A stretch of DNA of 42,431 nucleotides from Thermobifida cellulosilytica TB100 (GCF_001517975.1 NZ_KQ950182.1:301453-343883); one strand, 5' to 3'. Counted from the stretch's first letter, positions 30,123-39,663 are shown. Program-made: numbers and translations. Notes: generated by a model not told the origin, from the sequence alone.

Positions 30123-31295
30123 ATGAGCGTCTTCGACGACCTGGTGGGCCAGGACACGGTGATCGGGCAGTTGCGTTCGGCCGCGCGCGCGGCCGACGAC
30201 CTGCTCTCCGGCGGCGACGGCGCGGGCATGACGCACGCGTGGCTGTTCACCGGGCCGCCCGGATCGGGGCGGTCGCAGGCCGCCCGGGCGTTCGCCGCCG
30301 CCCTGCAGTGCGGCGACGGAGGCTGCGGCCACTGCCCCTCCTGCCACCAGGTGGCCGCGGGCACCCACCCCGACGTGCTGTACGTGCGCCCCAGCGGGCT
30401 CAGCTTCGGCGTGGAGCAGACCCGCGAGCTGGTCATGCGCGCGGCCTCCAGCCCCACCGCGGGCCGCTTCCGGGTGGTGCTGTTCGAGGACGCCGACCGG
30501 GCCACCGAAGCCGCCTCCAACGCCCTGCTCAAAGCCGTGGAGGAGCCCGCCCCGCGCACGGTGTGGCTGCTGTGCACCCCCACCGCCGAGGACCTGCTCG
30601 TCACCATCCGCTCCCGCTGCCGCCTGGTGACCCTGCGCACCCCGTCCACCCGGGCGATCGTCGACGCCCTGGTCCGGCGGGACGGGGTCGACGAGGCCCG
30701 CGCCGCCGAGGCGGCCCGCGCCGCGGCCGGACACCTGGAGCGCGCCCGCGCCCTGGCCACCGACCCGGCCGCCCGCCGACGGCGCGAGGAGGTCCTCTCC
30801 CTCCCCGCCCGCCTCGACAGCCTCGGCGCCTGCGTGCAGGCCGCCGCGCGGCTGTACGAGATCGCCGAGACCGAGGCCAAGGAGACCACCGAGGCCCTCG
30901 ACGAGCAGGAGAAGGCCGACCTCAAGGCCGCGTTCGGCGAGGGCGCCACCGGGCGGGGCGTGGCCAAGGCCGTGCGGGGCGCGGCCGGAGCCCTCAAGGA
31001 GCTGGAGGAGCGGCAGAAGCGCCGCGCCACCCGCGTCAAACGCGACGCCTACGACACCTTCCTCATGGACCTGGTCGCCTTCTACCGCGACGTGCTGGCC
31101 CTCCAGCTCGGCGCGTCGGTGGAGCTGTCCACCGGCGACCACGACGCCGACCTGCGCCGCGTCGCACGCTCCAGCACCCCGGAGGCCACCCTGCGCCGCA
31201 TCGACGCCGTCATGGAGTGCCGCCGCCGGATCGCCGCCAACGTCCACCCCCAGATCGCCATGGAGGCCATGACCACGGCCCTGTACCTGGGCTGA
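30123..31295 (+). CDS. holB: DNA polymerase III delta-prime subunit
   Basis: The 390-residue protein begins MSVFDDLVGQDTVIGQL, has a P-loop variant GPPGSGRSQ in which Arg replaces the usual Lys, a four-Cys zinc module (QCGDGGCGHCPSCHQ), VVLFEDADRATEAASNALLKAVEEP and the sensor region LCTPTAEDLLVTIRSRC. The altered P-loop fits delta-prime, which stabilises the clamp loader but does not hydrolyse ATP. The C-terminal 160 residues are helical and charged. ATG 30123 is preferred over the adjoining GTG 30120. It loads the sliding clamp together with delta and tau subunits encoded elsewhere. Confidence 0.95.
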   Translation: MSVFDDLVGQDTVIGQLRSAARAADDLLSGGDGAGMTHAWLFTGPPGSGRSQAARAFAAALQCGDGGCGHCPSCHQVAAGTHPDVLYVRPSGLSFGVEQTRELVMRAASSPTAGRFRVVLFEDADRATEAASNALLKAVEEPAPRTVWLLCTPTAEDLLVTIRSRCRLVTLRTPSTRAIVDALVRRDGVDEARAAEAARAAAGHLERARALATDPAARRRREEVLSLPARLDSLGACVQAAARLYEIAETEAKETTEALDEQEKADLKAAFGEGATGRGVAKAVRGAAGALKELEERQKRRATRVKRDAYDTFLMDLVAFYRDVLALQLGASVELSTGDHDADLRRVARSSTPEATLRRIDAVMECRRRIAANVHPQIAMEAMTTALYLG

Positions 31296-31341
31296 CCCGC
31301 CGCTCTGGTGGCGGCCGCCCACCGGCGCCTACCCTGACCCC

Positions 31342-32247
31342 ATGCCGATGATGATGGCGGTGGTCTTCGAACGGTACGGGCGGCTCCACTACCTCGACCC
31401 GGGGGAGACCAGCCCCCGCGTGGGCGACCGGGTGCTCGTCCCCACCGACGCGGGCCCCGAGGTCGCCGAGTGCGTGTGGCCGCCGCAGTGGGTCAGCGAG
31501 GACGTCGACGGGCTCCCGGTCTGCCTGGGCCTCGCCACCGAGGAGGACGTGGCCCGCGCGGAGCGGGCCCGCCGCCGCCGGGCCGAGGCGCGCCGCGCCG
31601 CCCGGCGGCTGATCCGCGCCCGCGGACTCGACATGAAGGTCGTCGGGGTCGACCACGCCGCCGGCAGCGACTCCTTCGTCATCTACTTCACATCGCCCAC
31701 CAGAGTGGACTTCCGCGCCCTGGTGCGCGAACTGAGCCGTACCCTGTCAGCACGGGTACGGCTCACCAGGCTCTCCGCGCGCGAGGAGGCCCGCCTGCGG
31801 GGCGGGATCGGCTCGTGCGGGCGCGACCTGTGCTGTGCGACCTTCCTCACCGACTTCGAGCCGGTGACGATGCGCATGGCCCGGGCGCAGAACCTGCCCG
31901 CCAACCCCATGCGGATCTCGGGCGCCTGCGGCAAGCTGATGTGCTGCCTGAGATACGAGCACGAGCTGTACCAGGAGTTCCGGGCGGACCTGCCCCGGGG
32001 GACCCGGGTGCGCGTGCCCGACGGCGACGGGGTCGTCATCGGACACGACGTCCCGGCGGAGAAGGTCGTGGTCCGGATCGACGGCACCGGACGGCGCTGC
32101 GCGTGCGACCGCGCGGACGTCTGCGGTCCCAGACAGGCATACGAAAGCGCCCGACAGGGCGGGACACAGAGAGCGGGAGCGAGTGGGAGCGAAGGGCTGG
32201 ACCGGTGCGGCGCTGGCGATCGTGCTGCTGGCGACGGGATGCGCTGA
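31342..32247 (+). CDS. PSP1-domain protein (RicT-like)
   Basis: The 301-residue protein has an N-terminal beta-rich part (VVFERYGRLHYLDPG; GDRVLVPTDAG), an Arg/Ala-rich helix, then the PSP1 core: DFRALVRELSRTLSARVRL, GSCGRDLCCATFL and SGACGKLMCCLRYEHE, each with a C-x3-4-CC cluster. In Bacillus, RicT with these Cys belongs to an Fe-S complex that affects RNase Y. Here the partners RicA and RicF are not visible. The last 22 codons overlap the downstream lipoprotein gene by 65 bases in another frame. The start is the first of three clustered Met codons. Confidence 0.9.
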   Translation: MPMMMAVVFERYGRLHYLDPGETSPRVGDRVLVPTDAGPEVAECVWPPQWVSEDVDGLPVCLGLATEEDVARAERARRRRAEARRAARRLIRARGLDMKVVGVDHAAGSDSFVIYFTSPTRVDFRALVRELSRTLSARVRLTRLSAREEARLRGGIGSCGRDLCCATFLTDFEPVTMRMARAQNLPANPMRISGACGKLMCCLRYEHELYQEFRADLPRGTRVRVPDGDGVVIGHDVPAEKVVVRIDGTGRRCACDRADVCGPRQAYESARQGGTQRAGASGSEGLDRCGAGDRAAGDGMR

Positions 32248-33727
32248 GGCGGATCAGGCGGACCGCGACGCGGCACCGGAGGCGGCAGGGCCGCTGGCCG
32301 CCTTCTACGGCCAGGAGATCGCCTGGGAGGACTGCGACGGGGACTTCCAGTGCGGCACCTTCGAAGTCCCCATGGACTACGACGACCCGTCCGGGCCGCG
32401 CCTGGAGATCGCGGTGAAGCGGCTGCCCGCCTCCGGCGGCGACCCGGTCGGCTCGCTGGTGGTCAACCCCGGCGGGCCGGGCGGCTCCGGCCTGGACTAC
32501 GTCAGCGGCGCCTTCCTCACCTTCGGCGAGGAGGTCCTCGAACAGTTCGACATCGTCGGCTTCGACCCGCGCGGGGTGGGCCAGAGCTCCCCGGTGTACT
32601 GCATGGACAGCGTGGAACTGGACGAGTTCCTCGGCTTCCAGTTGGACAGCGCGGACGGCTCCGGCGACCCCGCCGCACCCACCGACGCCAGCCTCGAGGA
32701 GTTCGTCCGGCTCAACCGCGAGTTCGTCCAGGCGTGCCAGGAGCGCTCCGGCGAGCTGATCCACCACGTGGGCACCGCCGACGTCGCCCGGGACCTGGAC
32801 GTGCTGCGCGCGGTGCTCGGCGACGACGGGCTCACCTACCTCGGCAAGTCCTACGGCACCTCCATCGGCGCCCACTACGCCGAACTGTTCGGCGAGAACG
32901 TGCGGGCGCTGGTGCTGGACGGCGCGGTCGCCCTCGACGGCGACCAGTTGGAGCTCAGCGTCGAGCAGGCAGGCGGCTTCACCACGGCGCTGCGCGCCTT
33001 CGTCGAGGACTGCCTGGGCCTGCCCGACTGCCCGCTGGCGGACGGCGACGGCGCCACCGTGGAGGACGGCATCGCGCGGATCGGCGACCTGCTGGAGCAG
33101 GCCGCCGCCGAACCGCTGGTCAACCGGCTGGACGACCGCGAGATCAACCGGACCCGCGTGGAGCTGGGAGTGCTCACCGCGCTGTACAGCGAGTCGTTCT
33201 GGCCCGAGGTGCGCACCGGGCTCACCGAGGCGATCGAGGACGGCGACGGCACCGTGCTGCTCCAGCTCGGCGACGTGCTGTACGGCCGCGACGACGAGGA
33301 CGCCTACGAGAACTCCGTGGCCGCGCTGGTCGCGGTGAACTGCGCGGATAACCCCGGCCCGCGCGACCTCGACGCCTACGAGGAGGCCGCGCGCACCGTG
33401 GGCCAGACGGCGCCGCTGTTCGGCCCCTCCCTCGCGTGGGGGGCGCTGACCTGCGCCTACTGGCCGGAGGAGGCGCAGGAGGACAGGGTGGCCGAGATCG
33501 ACGGCGACGGCGCGCCGCCCGTCCTGGTCGTGGGCACCACCCGCGACTCCGCCACCCCCTACCAGTGGGCCGAGGAGATGGCTGAGACGCTCGACTCGGG
33601 GGTACTGCTCACGTGGGAGGGGGACGGCCACACCGCCTACGGCTCGGACAGTTGCGTGGACGGTCTGGTCGACGCCTACCTGCTGGAGGTCAGGGTTCCC
33701 GAGGACGGGACGGTCTGCGCTCTGTGA
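32183..33727 (+). CDS. Secreted lipoprotein alpha/beta-hydrolase, tripeptidyl-aminopeptidase-like
   Basis: The 514-residue protein has a signal peptide with lipobox (LLATGCAEA, Cys about 20), then an alpha/beta-hydrolase: NPGGPGGSGLDYV as oxyanion loop, GFDPRGVGQSSPV, the nucleophile elbow YLGKSYGTSIGA, and a TAP-like C-terminal part with VVGTTRDSATPY (Asp) and WEGDGHTAYG (His). This is the SlpD/SlpE/TAP family of mycelium-associated aminopeptidases of streptomycetes. It releases short peptides from protein N-termini outside the cell. The GTG start overlaps the PSP1 gene by 65 bases after a GGGAG site, so the two may be expressed together. Confidence 0.93.
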   Translation: MGAKGWTGAALAIVLLATGCAEADQADRDAAPEAAGPLAAFYGQEIAWEDCDGDFQCGTFEVPMDYDDPSGPRLEIAVKRLPASGGDPVGSLVVNPGGPGGSGLDYVSGAFLTFGEEVLEQFDIVGFDPRGVGQSSPVYCMDSVELDEFLGFQLDSADGSGDPAAPTDASLEEFVRLNREFVQACQERSGELIHHVGTADVARDLDVLRAVLGDDGLTYLGKSYGTSIGAHYAELFGENVRALVLDGAVALDGDQLELSVEQAGGFTTALRAFVEDCLGLPDCPLADGDGATVEDGIARIGDLLEQAAAEPLVNRLDDREINRTRVELGVLTALYSESFWPEVRTGLTEAIEDGDGTVLLQLGDVLYGRDDEDAYENSVAALVAVNCADNPGPRDLDAYEEAARTVGQTAPLFGPSLAWGALTCAYWPEEAQEDRVAEIDGDGAPPVLVVGTTRDSATPYQWAEEMAETLDSGVLLTWEGDGHTAYGSDSCVDGLVDAYLLEVRVPEDGTVCAL

Positions 33728-33917
33728 GCGGCGTGCCGGACGCGGGGGTTCCGGCGGAGCTGACGGTGCCGCTGAGCGGACGGTACAGCCTTCGCCAGTT
33801 AATACCGGCGACATCTGGGACCGTTTAAATTCTGCCCAAAATTCGCTCGACAACGGGGGAGTGGTCGCTTTTGGAGGGAATGTCCGCTCAGGGACGGCGT
33901 CAAGCGGGGGGAGCGGC

Positions 33918-35465
33918 ATGAAACCGACGAGGAATCTCTCGACTCCGGCCGCCGCGGGAACGGGAGCCGACACCGCGGCGGCTCCGGCACGGACACCCGC
34001 GGTGCCCGGCCAGACCGCGTTCCTCGACGCCTACCCCGACTACGTCGACACCACCGTGCTCGACCGGCTCCGGGCGACCGAGTACCGGTACCTCGACGAC
34101 AAGAACCACCTCTACCTGGACTACACCGGGGGCGGTCTGCCCGCCGAGGCCCAGATCAAAGCGCACGCCCAACGGGTGGAGGGGGACTGCTACGGCAACC
34201 CCCACTCGGCCAACCCGACCTCGCGGGCGTCCACCGAACTGGTCGAGCAGGCCAGGACCGCGGTCCTGGAGTTCTTCAACGCCTCCCCCGACGAGTACAC
34301 GGCCGTCTTCACCCCCAACGCCACCGGCGCCTGCCACCTGGTGGGGGAGGCGTACCCGTTCGAGCCGGGAACACGGTTCGTGCAACTGGCCGACAACCAC
34401 AACTCGGTGAACGGGATCCGCGAGTTCGCGCGCAGCCGCGGGGCGCAGATCGACACCATCGACCTGGTGCCGCTCGAGCTGCGCGCGGAGGAGGACGAGG
34501 TGCGCTCCTCCCTGGGCCGCCCCGTCCCCGAGGCGCTGCGGCCCTCCCGGCCCGACGGCGACGAGGTGCGCTCCGGACTGTTCGCCTACCCGGCGCAGAG
34601 CAACTTCACCGGGGTCCAGCACCCCCTGGAGTGGATCGACCTCGCCCACAGCCACGGCTTCGACGTGCTGCTGGACGCCGCCGCCTACGCGCCCGCCAAC
34701 CGGATCGACCTCGCCCGGATCAAACCCGACTTCATGCCGGTGAGCTGGTACAAGCTGTTCGGCTACCCCACCGGCCTGGGCTGCCTGGTGGCGCGCCGGG
34801 AGGCCCTGGCGCGGCTGCGGCGGCCCTGGTTCGCGGGCGGCACGATCCGCGCCGTCAGCGTGCTGGGCGACTGGTACCAGTTGATGGACGGACCGGCCGC
34901 GTTCGAGGACGGCACCGTCAACTACCTGTCGATCCCCGACGTGGAGATCGGACTGCGCTGGCTCACCGCCATCGGCATGGAGACCGTCCGCACCCGGGTG
35001 CGATGTCTCACCGGCTGGCTGCTGGACCACCTGTCCGAGGCCCGGCACTCCAACGGCACGCCGCTGGTGCGCATCTACGGCCCCACCACCACCGAGGCGC
35101 GCGGCGGAACGGTCGCCTTCAACTTCCTCGACCCCTCCGGGCGCGTCGTCGACGAACGGGCCGTCGCCCGCGACGCCGCGCGCGCCAACATCTCCCTGCG
35201 CACCGGCTGTTTCTGCAACCCGGGGGCGGGCGAGGCCGCCTTCGGGCTGCACCGCGACGACCTGCGCCGGCCCGGGCTGCCCGCCGCCGCCACCCTCGAC
35301 GAGGTCCTGGCCGCCATCGGCATGCCCACGGCCGGGGCGATCCGCATCTCCGTGGGCCTGGTCAGCACCCTGGAGGACGTGTCGCGCTTCCTGGAGTTCG
35401 CCCTCTCCACCTACCTGGACCGCTTCCCCGACACCGAAGGGCTCCCGCCCCGCCTGTCCTGCTGA
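33918..35465 (+). CDS. Class V aminotransferase, molybdenum-cofactor-sulfurase-like
   Basis: The 515-residue protein has a class V PLP fold: YLDYTGGGLPAEAQIKAHAQ, GNPHSANPTSRAST, FTPNATGACHLVGEAYPF, DAAAYAPANRIDL, and the PLP Lys in SWYKLFGYPTGLG. Near the end SLRTGCFCNPGAGEAAFG holds the Cys typical of the cysteine-desulfurase half of MOCOS/ABA3. The MOSC half of eukaryotic MOCOS is missing, so it is either a stand-alone sulfur donor or an enzyme of another pathway. The first 40 residues are Ala/Thr-rich and unordered. ATG 33918 has GGGGGGAG upstream. Neighbouring genes give no hint of a molybdoenzyme. Confidence 0.88.
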   Translation: MKPTRNLSTPAAAGTGADTAAAPARTPAVPGQTAFLDAYPDYVDTTVLDRLRATEYRYLDDKNHLYLDYTGGGLPAEAQIKAHAQRVEGDCYGNPHSANPTSRASTELVEQARTAVLEFFNASPDEYTAVFTPNATGACHLVGEAYPFEPGTRFVQLADNHNSVNGIREFARSRGAQIDTIDLVPLELRAEEDEVRSSLGRPVPEALRPSRPDGDEVRSGLFAYPAQSNFTGVQHPLEWIDLAHSHGFDVLLDAAAYAPANRIDLARIKPDFMPVSWYKLFGYPTGLGCLVARREALARLRRPWFAGGTIRAVSVLGDWYQLMDGPAAFEDGTVNYLSIPDVEIGLRWLTAIGMETVRTRVRCLTGWLLDHLSEARHSNGTPLVRIYGPTTTEARGGTVAFNFLDPSGRVVDERAVARDAARANISLRTGCFCNPGAGEAAFGLHRDDLRRPGLPAAATLDEVLAAIGMPTAGAIRISVGLVSTLEDVSRFLEFALSTYLDRFPDTEGLPPRLSC

Positions 35466-35533
35466 CCGCCCGATATCGGTTCCAGCCACGCGCGCGGACA
35501 CGCTAGACTGGCAGCGCCTCCCTGCGAGGCGGT

Positions 35534-35607
35534 GCCGCCTTAGCTCAGTCGGCCAGAGCGACGCACTCGTAATGCGTAGGTCGAGGGTTCGATTCCCTCA
35601 GGCGGCT
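35534..35607 (+). tRNA. tRNA-Thr, anticodon CGT
   Basis: A complete cloverleaf: acceptor GCCGCCT/AGGCGGC, D arm TAGCTCAGTCGGCCAGAGCG, anticodon stem ACGCA/TGCGT with loop CTCGTAA (anticodon CGT), T arm GAGGGTTCGATTCCCTC, discriminator T. CCA is not encoded. It reads ACG codons. Confidence 0.97.
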
Positions 35608-35616
35608 CCCAGGTCA

Positions 35617-35648
35617 AAGGGCCCCTCCCGAGTCCGGGAGGGGCCCTT
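35617..35648 (+). terminator. Terminator of tRNA-Thr
   Basis: A perfect 14-bp stem AAGGGCCCCTCCCG with its complement and an AGTC loop, 9 bases after the tRNA. Confidence 0.9.
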
Positions 35649-35922
35649 CGCGCATGCCCTTGCCCACACGGCTCGGCCGTGGCAGTCAGCGGGTGTCCGG
35701 TGGAACCGCGCGTCTCTGCCGGTTCGCGGCTGAGGACTCCGGCGCGATCGGGCACCACGGAGCGGGAACCGAGATCGCCGCGTGCCGTGCTGTTCCGTGT
35801 GCTGACCTTTCTGGCGAGTGGTGCCGTTCTGTCTGTTTCCGGCTTTCGGGAGCGGGCGGGCGGTACGCTGCGTCCCACAAACCAGGGTGGGGACGGCCAT
35901 CCGGTGCGGTGGAGGGATGCGC

Positions 35923-38900
35923 GTGCGGCGACGTGTGGTCGGACTGTTCTTCCTGGTCGCCTTTCTCGCGCTCGGGGCGGCGGCCCCGGAACTGCTGGCC
36001 GTCTTCGAGATCGAGGTGCCCTGGGCCAGAGCCCTCGGCCTCGCGGTCGCCACGGTGGCCGGGGCGGCACTCCTCACCTGGCAGGCCCGCTACGAGCGGG
36101 AGGCGGAGCGTCGCGATCAGCAGGCCCTTGCTGTTGCCGAGGGCTGTCTGAGCCTGCCTTCGGGGAAACTCCCCAGGGTCCGCCAGCTCGACGACCCCCG
36201 GGACTGGGGCGTGCACCCGGCCGCCGCCAGCAGTAGTGCCGACCCGGTGCCGCCGTTCGTGCCGCGTGACGTCGACGAGGAACTGCGCGCCCGACTCGCC
36301 GAGAACACGTTCGTGCTGGTGGTGGGGGACTCCACGGCGGGCAAGACCCGGTGCGCCTTCGAAGCGGTCCGCGCTGTCCTGCCCGACCACACCCTGATCA
36401 TCCCCGCCACCGCTGGAGGGATCGGGGCCGCGCTGCGCGCCGCCAACGAACAGCGCAGGTGTGTGCTGTGGCTTGACGACCTCAACACCTGGTTCTCCTC
36501 GCCCGAGCTGACCCGGGATGCCCTCTCCCGCCTGCTCGCCCCCGAAGGCCGCCGTCACCGGGTCGTGGTGGCCACCCTGCGCGCGGCCGAGGAGAACCGG
36601 TGGCGCAGTGTTCCTGAGGACGGTGCGGCCGCCGACACCTGTCACAGGGTCCAGGCCCTGCTGGGGCGTGCCCACCGGATCTTCCTGCCCCGCCTGTTCA
36701 GTCCTGCCGAGCGCGAACGCGCCCGGCTTCGTGCCCATGATCGGCGTATCGCCGATGCCCTGGAGCATGCGGAGGAGTACGGGGTGGCCGAGTACCTGGC
36801 CAACGGGCCGCAACTGCTGGCCGAGTGGGAGAACGCGTGGAGCGCCAACACCGACCCGCGGGCTCCCAGCCGGCCCCGTGGCGCCTGCCTGGTCGCCGCC
36901 GCCGTGGACCTGCGCCGTGCGGGTTACGCCTCCCCCCTGTCTCGGAAGCTCATCACAGAGGTGCACGGTTACTACCTCGACCACCGCGGCGGGGAACGTC
37001 TCAACCCCGAACCCCCGGAAGCCGCCTGGGAGTGGGCTGTGCGGCCGCGTCGCGGCACCACCCGTCTGCTCACCCCCCACGGTCCCGACCGCGTGGACGT
37101 GTTCGACTACCTGGTGGATGCGGTCCAACGCCGTACGCCTGCGGGCGAGCACGTGCCCGAGCCCGTCGTCACCGCCGCCCTGGCCCATGCGGGCGCGGCC
37201 GACGCCCACGCCATCGGCACCACCGCGCATGCCCAGGGCCGCTACCGGCTGGCCGAACGCGCCTACCGCCAGGCCCTCACCGCCCACACCGCCACCCTCG
37301 GCCCCACCCACCCCCACACCCTGGCCAGCCGGGGCAACCTCGCCCTCGTCCTGCAAGCCCTGGGGCGCCTGGAGGATGCCGAGGCCGAACACCGCGCTGA
37401 GCTGGAGATCTGCCGTCGTGTTCTGGGCGAGGACCACCCCGACACCCTCACCAGCCGCAACAACCTCGCCTCGGTCCTGTGGGCGTTGGGCCGTCTGGAG
37501 GAGGCCGAGGCCGAGCACCGCGCAGTCCTGGAGGCCCGCCGCCGCCTGGGTGAGGACCACCCCGCCACCCTGAGCAGCCGCAGCAACCTCGCCTCGGTCC
37601 TGCACGACCTGGGCCGCCTCGAGGAAGCCGAAGCCGAACACCGCGCAGTCCTGGAAACCCGCCGCCGCATCCTCGGCGAAGACCACCCCCACACCCTCAC
37701 CAGCCGAGGCAACCTCGCCTTGGCCCTGCGGGCGCTGGGGCGTCTGGAGGAGGCCGAGGCCGAATACCGCGCCGAACTGGATGCCTGCCGCCGCGTCCTG
37801 GGTGAGGACCATCCCGACACTCTTGTCAGTCGAGGCAACCTCGCCTCGGTCCTGTGGGCGTTGGGCTGCCTGGAGGAGGCCGAGACCGAGCACCGCGCAG
37901 TCCTGGAGGTTCGCCGCCGCCTTCTGGGTGAGGACCACCCCGACACTCTCATCAGCCGCAGCAACCTCGCCCTCGTCCTGCGCGACCTGGGCCGTTTGGA
38001 GGAGGCCGAGGCCGAGCACCATGCAGTCCTGGAGGTTCGCCGCCGTGTTCTGGGCGAGGAACATCCTGCCACTCTGACCAGCCGGAACAATCTCGCCTCG
38101 GTCCTGCGGGCGTTGGGCCGCTTGGGGGAGGCCGAGGCCGAATACCGCGCTGAGCTGGAGATCTGCCGTCGTGTTCTGGGTGAGGAGCATCCCGACACTC
38201 TGACCAGCCGGAACAATCTCGCCTCGGTCCTGCAAGACCTGGGCCGTTTGGAGGAGGCCGAGACCGAGCACCGCGCAGTCCTGGATGCTTGCTGTCGTGT
38301 TCTGGGTGAGGAGCATCCCGACACTCTGACCAGCCGGAACAATCTCGCCTCGGTCCTGCAAGACCTGGGCCGTTTGGAGGAGGCCGAGACCGAGCACCGT
38401 GCAGTCCTGGATGCTTGCTGTCGTGTTCTGGGTGAGGACCACCCCACTACTCTGACCAGCCGGAACAATCTCGCCTCGGTCCTGTGGGCGTTGGGCTGCC
38501 TGGAGGAGGCCAAGGCCGAGCACCGTGCAGTCCTGGAAGCCCGCCGCCGAGTCTTGGGCGAAGACCACCCCGACACCCTGAGCAGCCGCAGCAACCTCGC
38601 CCTGGTCCTGCAAGACCTGGGACGCCTGGAGGAAGCCGAGGCCGAGCACCGTGCAGTCCTGGATGCTTGCTGTCGTGTTCTGGGCGAGGAACATCCTGCC
38701 ACTCTGACCAGCCGGAACAATCTCGCCTCGGTCCTGTGGGCGTTGGGCTGCCTGGAGGAGGCCAAGGCCGAGCACCGTGCAGTCCTGGAAGCCCGCCGCC
38801 GAGTCTTGGGCGAAGACCACCCCGACACTCTCGCCAGCCGGGGCAACCTCGCCTCGGTCCTGCAAGACCTGGGGCGCTTAGAGGAAGCCGAAAGGGTCAG

Positions 38901-38934
38901 AAACGATCACACCCCCTCCCTGCCTCCGGAGTGA
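35923..38934 (+). CDS. Membrane-anchored P-loop/TPR repeat protein
   Basis: The 1003-residue protein starts with two membrane helices (VVGLFFLVAFLALGAAAPEL; ALGLAVATVAGAALLTWQA), then a P-loop domain with FVLVVGDSTAGKTRCAF (about 132-148) and Walker-B-like CVLWLDDLNTW. A helical part follows, and from about residue 430 thirteen kinesin-light-chain-type TPRs of 42 residues (NLASVLxxLGRLEEAEAEHRAVL...LGEDHPDTL). This resembles STAND-type signalling NTPases. GTG 35923 is preferred since GGAGGG ends 6 bases before; ATG 35917 is too close. It stands alone beside tRNA-Thr. Its ligand and output are unknown; no toxic effector domain is visible. Confidence 0.88.
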   Translation: MRRRVVGLFFLVAFLALGAAAPELLAVFEIEVPWARALGLAVATVAGAALLTWQARYEREAERRDQQALAVAEGCLSLPSGKLPRVRQLDDPRDWGVHPAAASSSADPVPPFVPRDVDEELRARLAENTFVLVVGDSTAGKTRCAFEAVRAVLPDHTLIIPATAGGIGAALRAANEQRRCVLWLDDLNTWFSSPELTRDALSRLLAPEGRRHRVVVATLRAAEENRWRSVPEDGAAADTCHRVQALLGRAHRIFLPRLFSPAERERARLRAHDRRIADALEHAEEYGVAEYLANGPQLLAEWENAWSANTDPRAPSRPRGACLVAAAVDLRRAGYASPLSRKLITEVHGYYLDHRGGERLNPEPPEAAWEWAVRPRRGTTRLLTPHGPDRVDVFDYLVDAVQRRTPAGEHVPEPVVTAALAHAGAADAHAIGTTAHAQGRYRLAERAYRQALTAHTATLGPTHPHTLASRGNLALVLQALGRLEDAEAEHRAELEICRRVLGEDHPDTLTSRNNLASVLWALGRLEEAEAEHRAVLEARRRLGEDHPATLSSRSNLASVLHDLGRLEEAEAEHRAVLETRRRILGEDHPHTLTSRGNLALALRALGRLEEAEAEYRAELDACRRVLGEDHPDTLVSRGNLASVLWALGCLEEAETEHRAVLEVRRRLLGEDHPDTLISRSNLALVLRDLGRLEEAEAEHHAVLEVRRRVLGEEHPATLTSRNNLASVLRALGRLGEAEAEYRAELEICRRVLGEEHPDTLTSRNNLASVLQDLGRLEEAETEHRAVLDACCRVLGEEHPDTLTSRNNLASVLQDLGRLEEAETEHRAVLDACCRVLGEDHPTTLTSRNNLASVLWALGCLEEAKAEHRAVLEARRRVLGEDHPDTLSSRSNLALVLQDLGRLEEAEAEHRAVLDACCRVLGEEHPATLTSRNNLASVLWALGCLEEAKAEHRAVLEARRRVLGEDHPDTLASRGNLASVLQDLGRLEEAERVRNDHTPSLPPE
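37213..38905 (+). repeat. 126-base tandem repeats encoding the TPR array
   Basis: Thirteen units of 126 bases encode the TPRs. The units at 38189-38314 and 38315-38440 are almost identical, and about 128 bases from 38450 recur at 38702, two units further on. One unit near 37540 is a codon short. The pattern indicates unequal exchange in recent time. Confidence 0.88.
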
Positions 38935-39213
38935 GCGTGCTCGATGTGTGCCCGTTGCCGTGTGCGAGGACGGGGATCCAGGGCACAACCACGACATCCG
39001 TTCCGCTTGCTGCCCTTCGCCGACGTCCTGCCCACATGTGCCCGGCCGTCGTCGGGAGCCCGAACACCGTCCAGGCCAGGATCAGGCACAATCTGTGGAC
39101 CGTTCCCTGCCGCTCTCCGGAGCAGTGCTGCGGTAGGCCCTCCCTCGCAGGGCGGCCGGTCCGCGCGCCGGTCGGGTGACGGGGGAGGCGGTAGGGAGGC
39201 GAAGGAGACAGCG

Positions 39214-39663
39214 ATGGTCCAGGAAACAGCCCTCGGGCTCCTCGGAGTGGGCTACGAAGGACTGGACGTCGTCCGGTTCGTGGAGAGATTGCAGAGCCAC
39301 GGCGTGTCTCTGCTGGTCGACATCCGGAAGACGCCGGTGTCGCGGAAACCCGGTCTCAGCAAGACCCGGCTGGGCGAGAGCCTGCGGGCCGCCGGGATCG
39401 AGTACCGGCACGCCCCCTGCCTGGGCAACCCGAAGTGGAACCGTCCGGGGTTCGCGGGCGAGCCGAGCGAACGGGAGGCGGCGCGGTCCGCCTACTCCGC
39501 GCTCCTGCGCAGCAACGAGGCGGACCGGTGGCTCCGGTGGATCGCGGAGCAGGCCGCGACGCGGACCGTGGCGTTGATGTGCGTCGAGGCCGACGAGGAG
39601 CGCTGCCACCGCTACGTGGCCCTCCGGGAGATCCGCAGGCGGACCGGCGGGCCCGCCGCCTGA
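39214..39663 (+). CDS. DUF488 family protein
   Basis: The 149-residue protein has the family hallmarks: LLGVGYEGLDVVRFVERL at the start, SLLVDIRKTPVSRKPGLSKT, GIEYRHAPCLGNP, and near the end VALMCVEADEERCHRYVAL with a Cys-x8-Cys-His. Length is standard. DUF488 proteins have no agreed biochemical function; the conserved Asp, Arg and the Cys/His end suggest a nucleic-acid or metal role. ATG 39214 is preceded by AAGGAGA at 39202-39208. It is convergent with the alcohol dehydrogenase gene and seems monocistronic. Confidence 0.93.
   Translation: MVQETALGLLGVGYEGLDVVRFVERLQSHGVSLLVDIRKTPVSRKPGLSKTRLGESLRAAGIEYRHAPCLGNPKWNRPGFAGEPSEREAARSAYSALLRSNEADRWLRWIAEQAATRTVALMCVEADEERCHRYVALREIRRRTGGPAA

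Noticed and set aside
24623-31039. A 2138-codon open frame on the minus strand antisense to topA, tmk and holB
   Set aside because: It is a shadow of strong codon bias in the plus-strand genes. Only its last 61 codons (24623-24808) form a real gene.
35686-38865. A 1059-codon minus-strand frame opposite the TPR gene
   Set aside because: The plus strand has clear P-loop and TPR motifs; the antisense product only mirrors the 126-base repeats.
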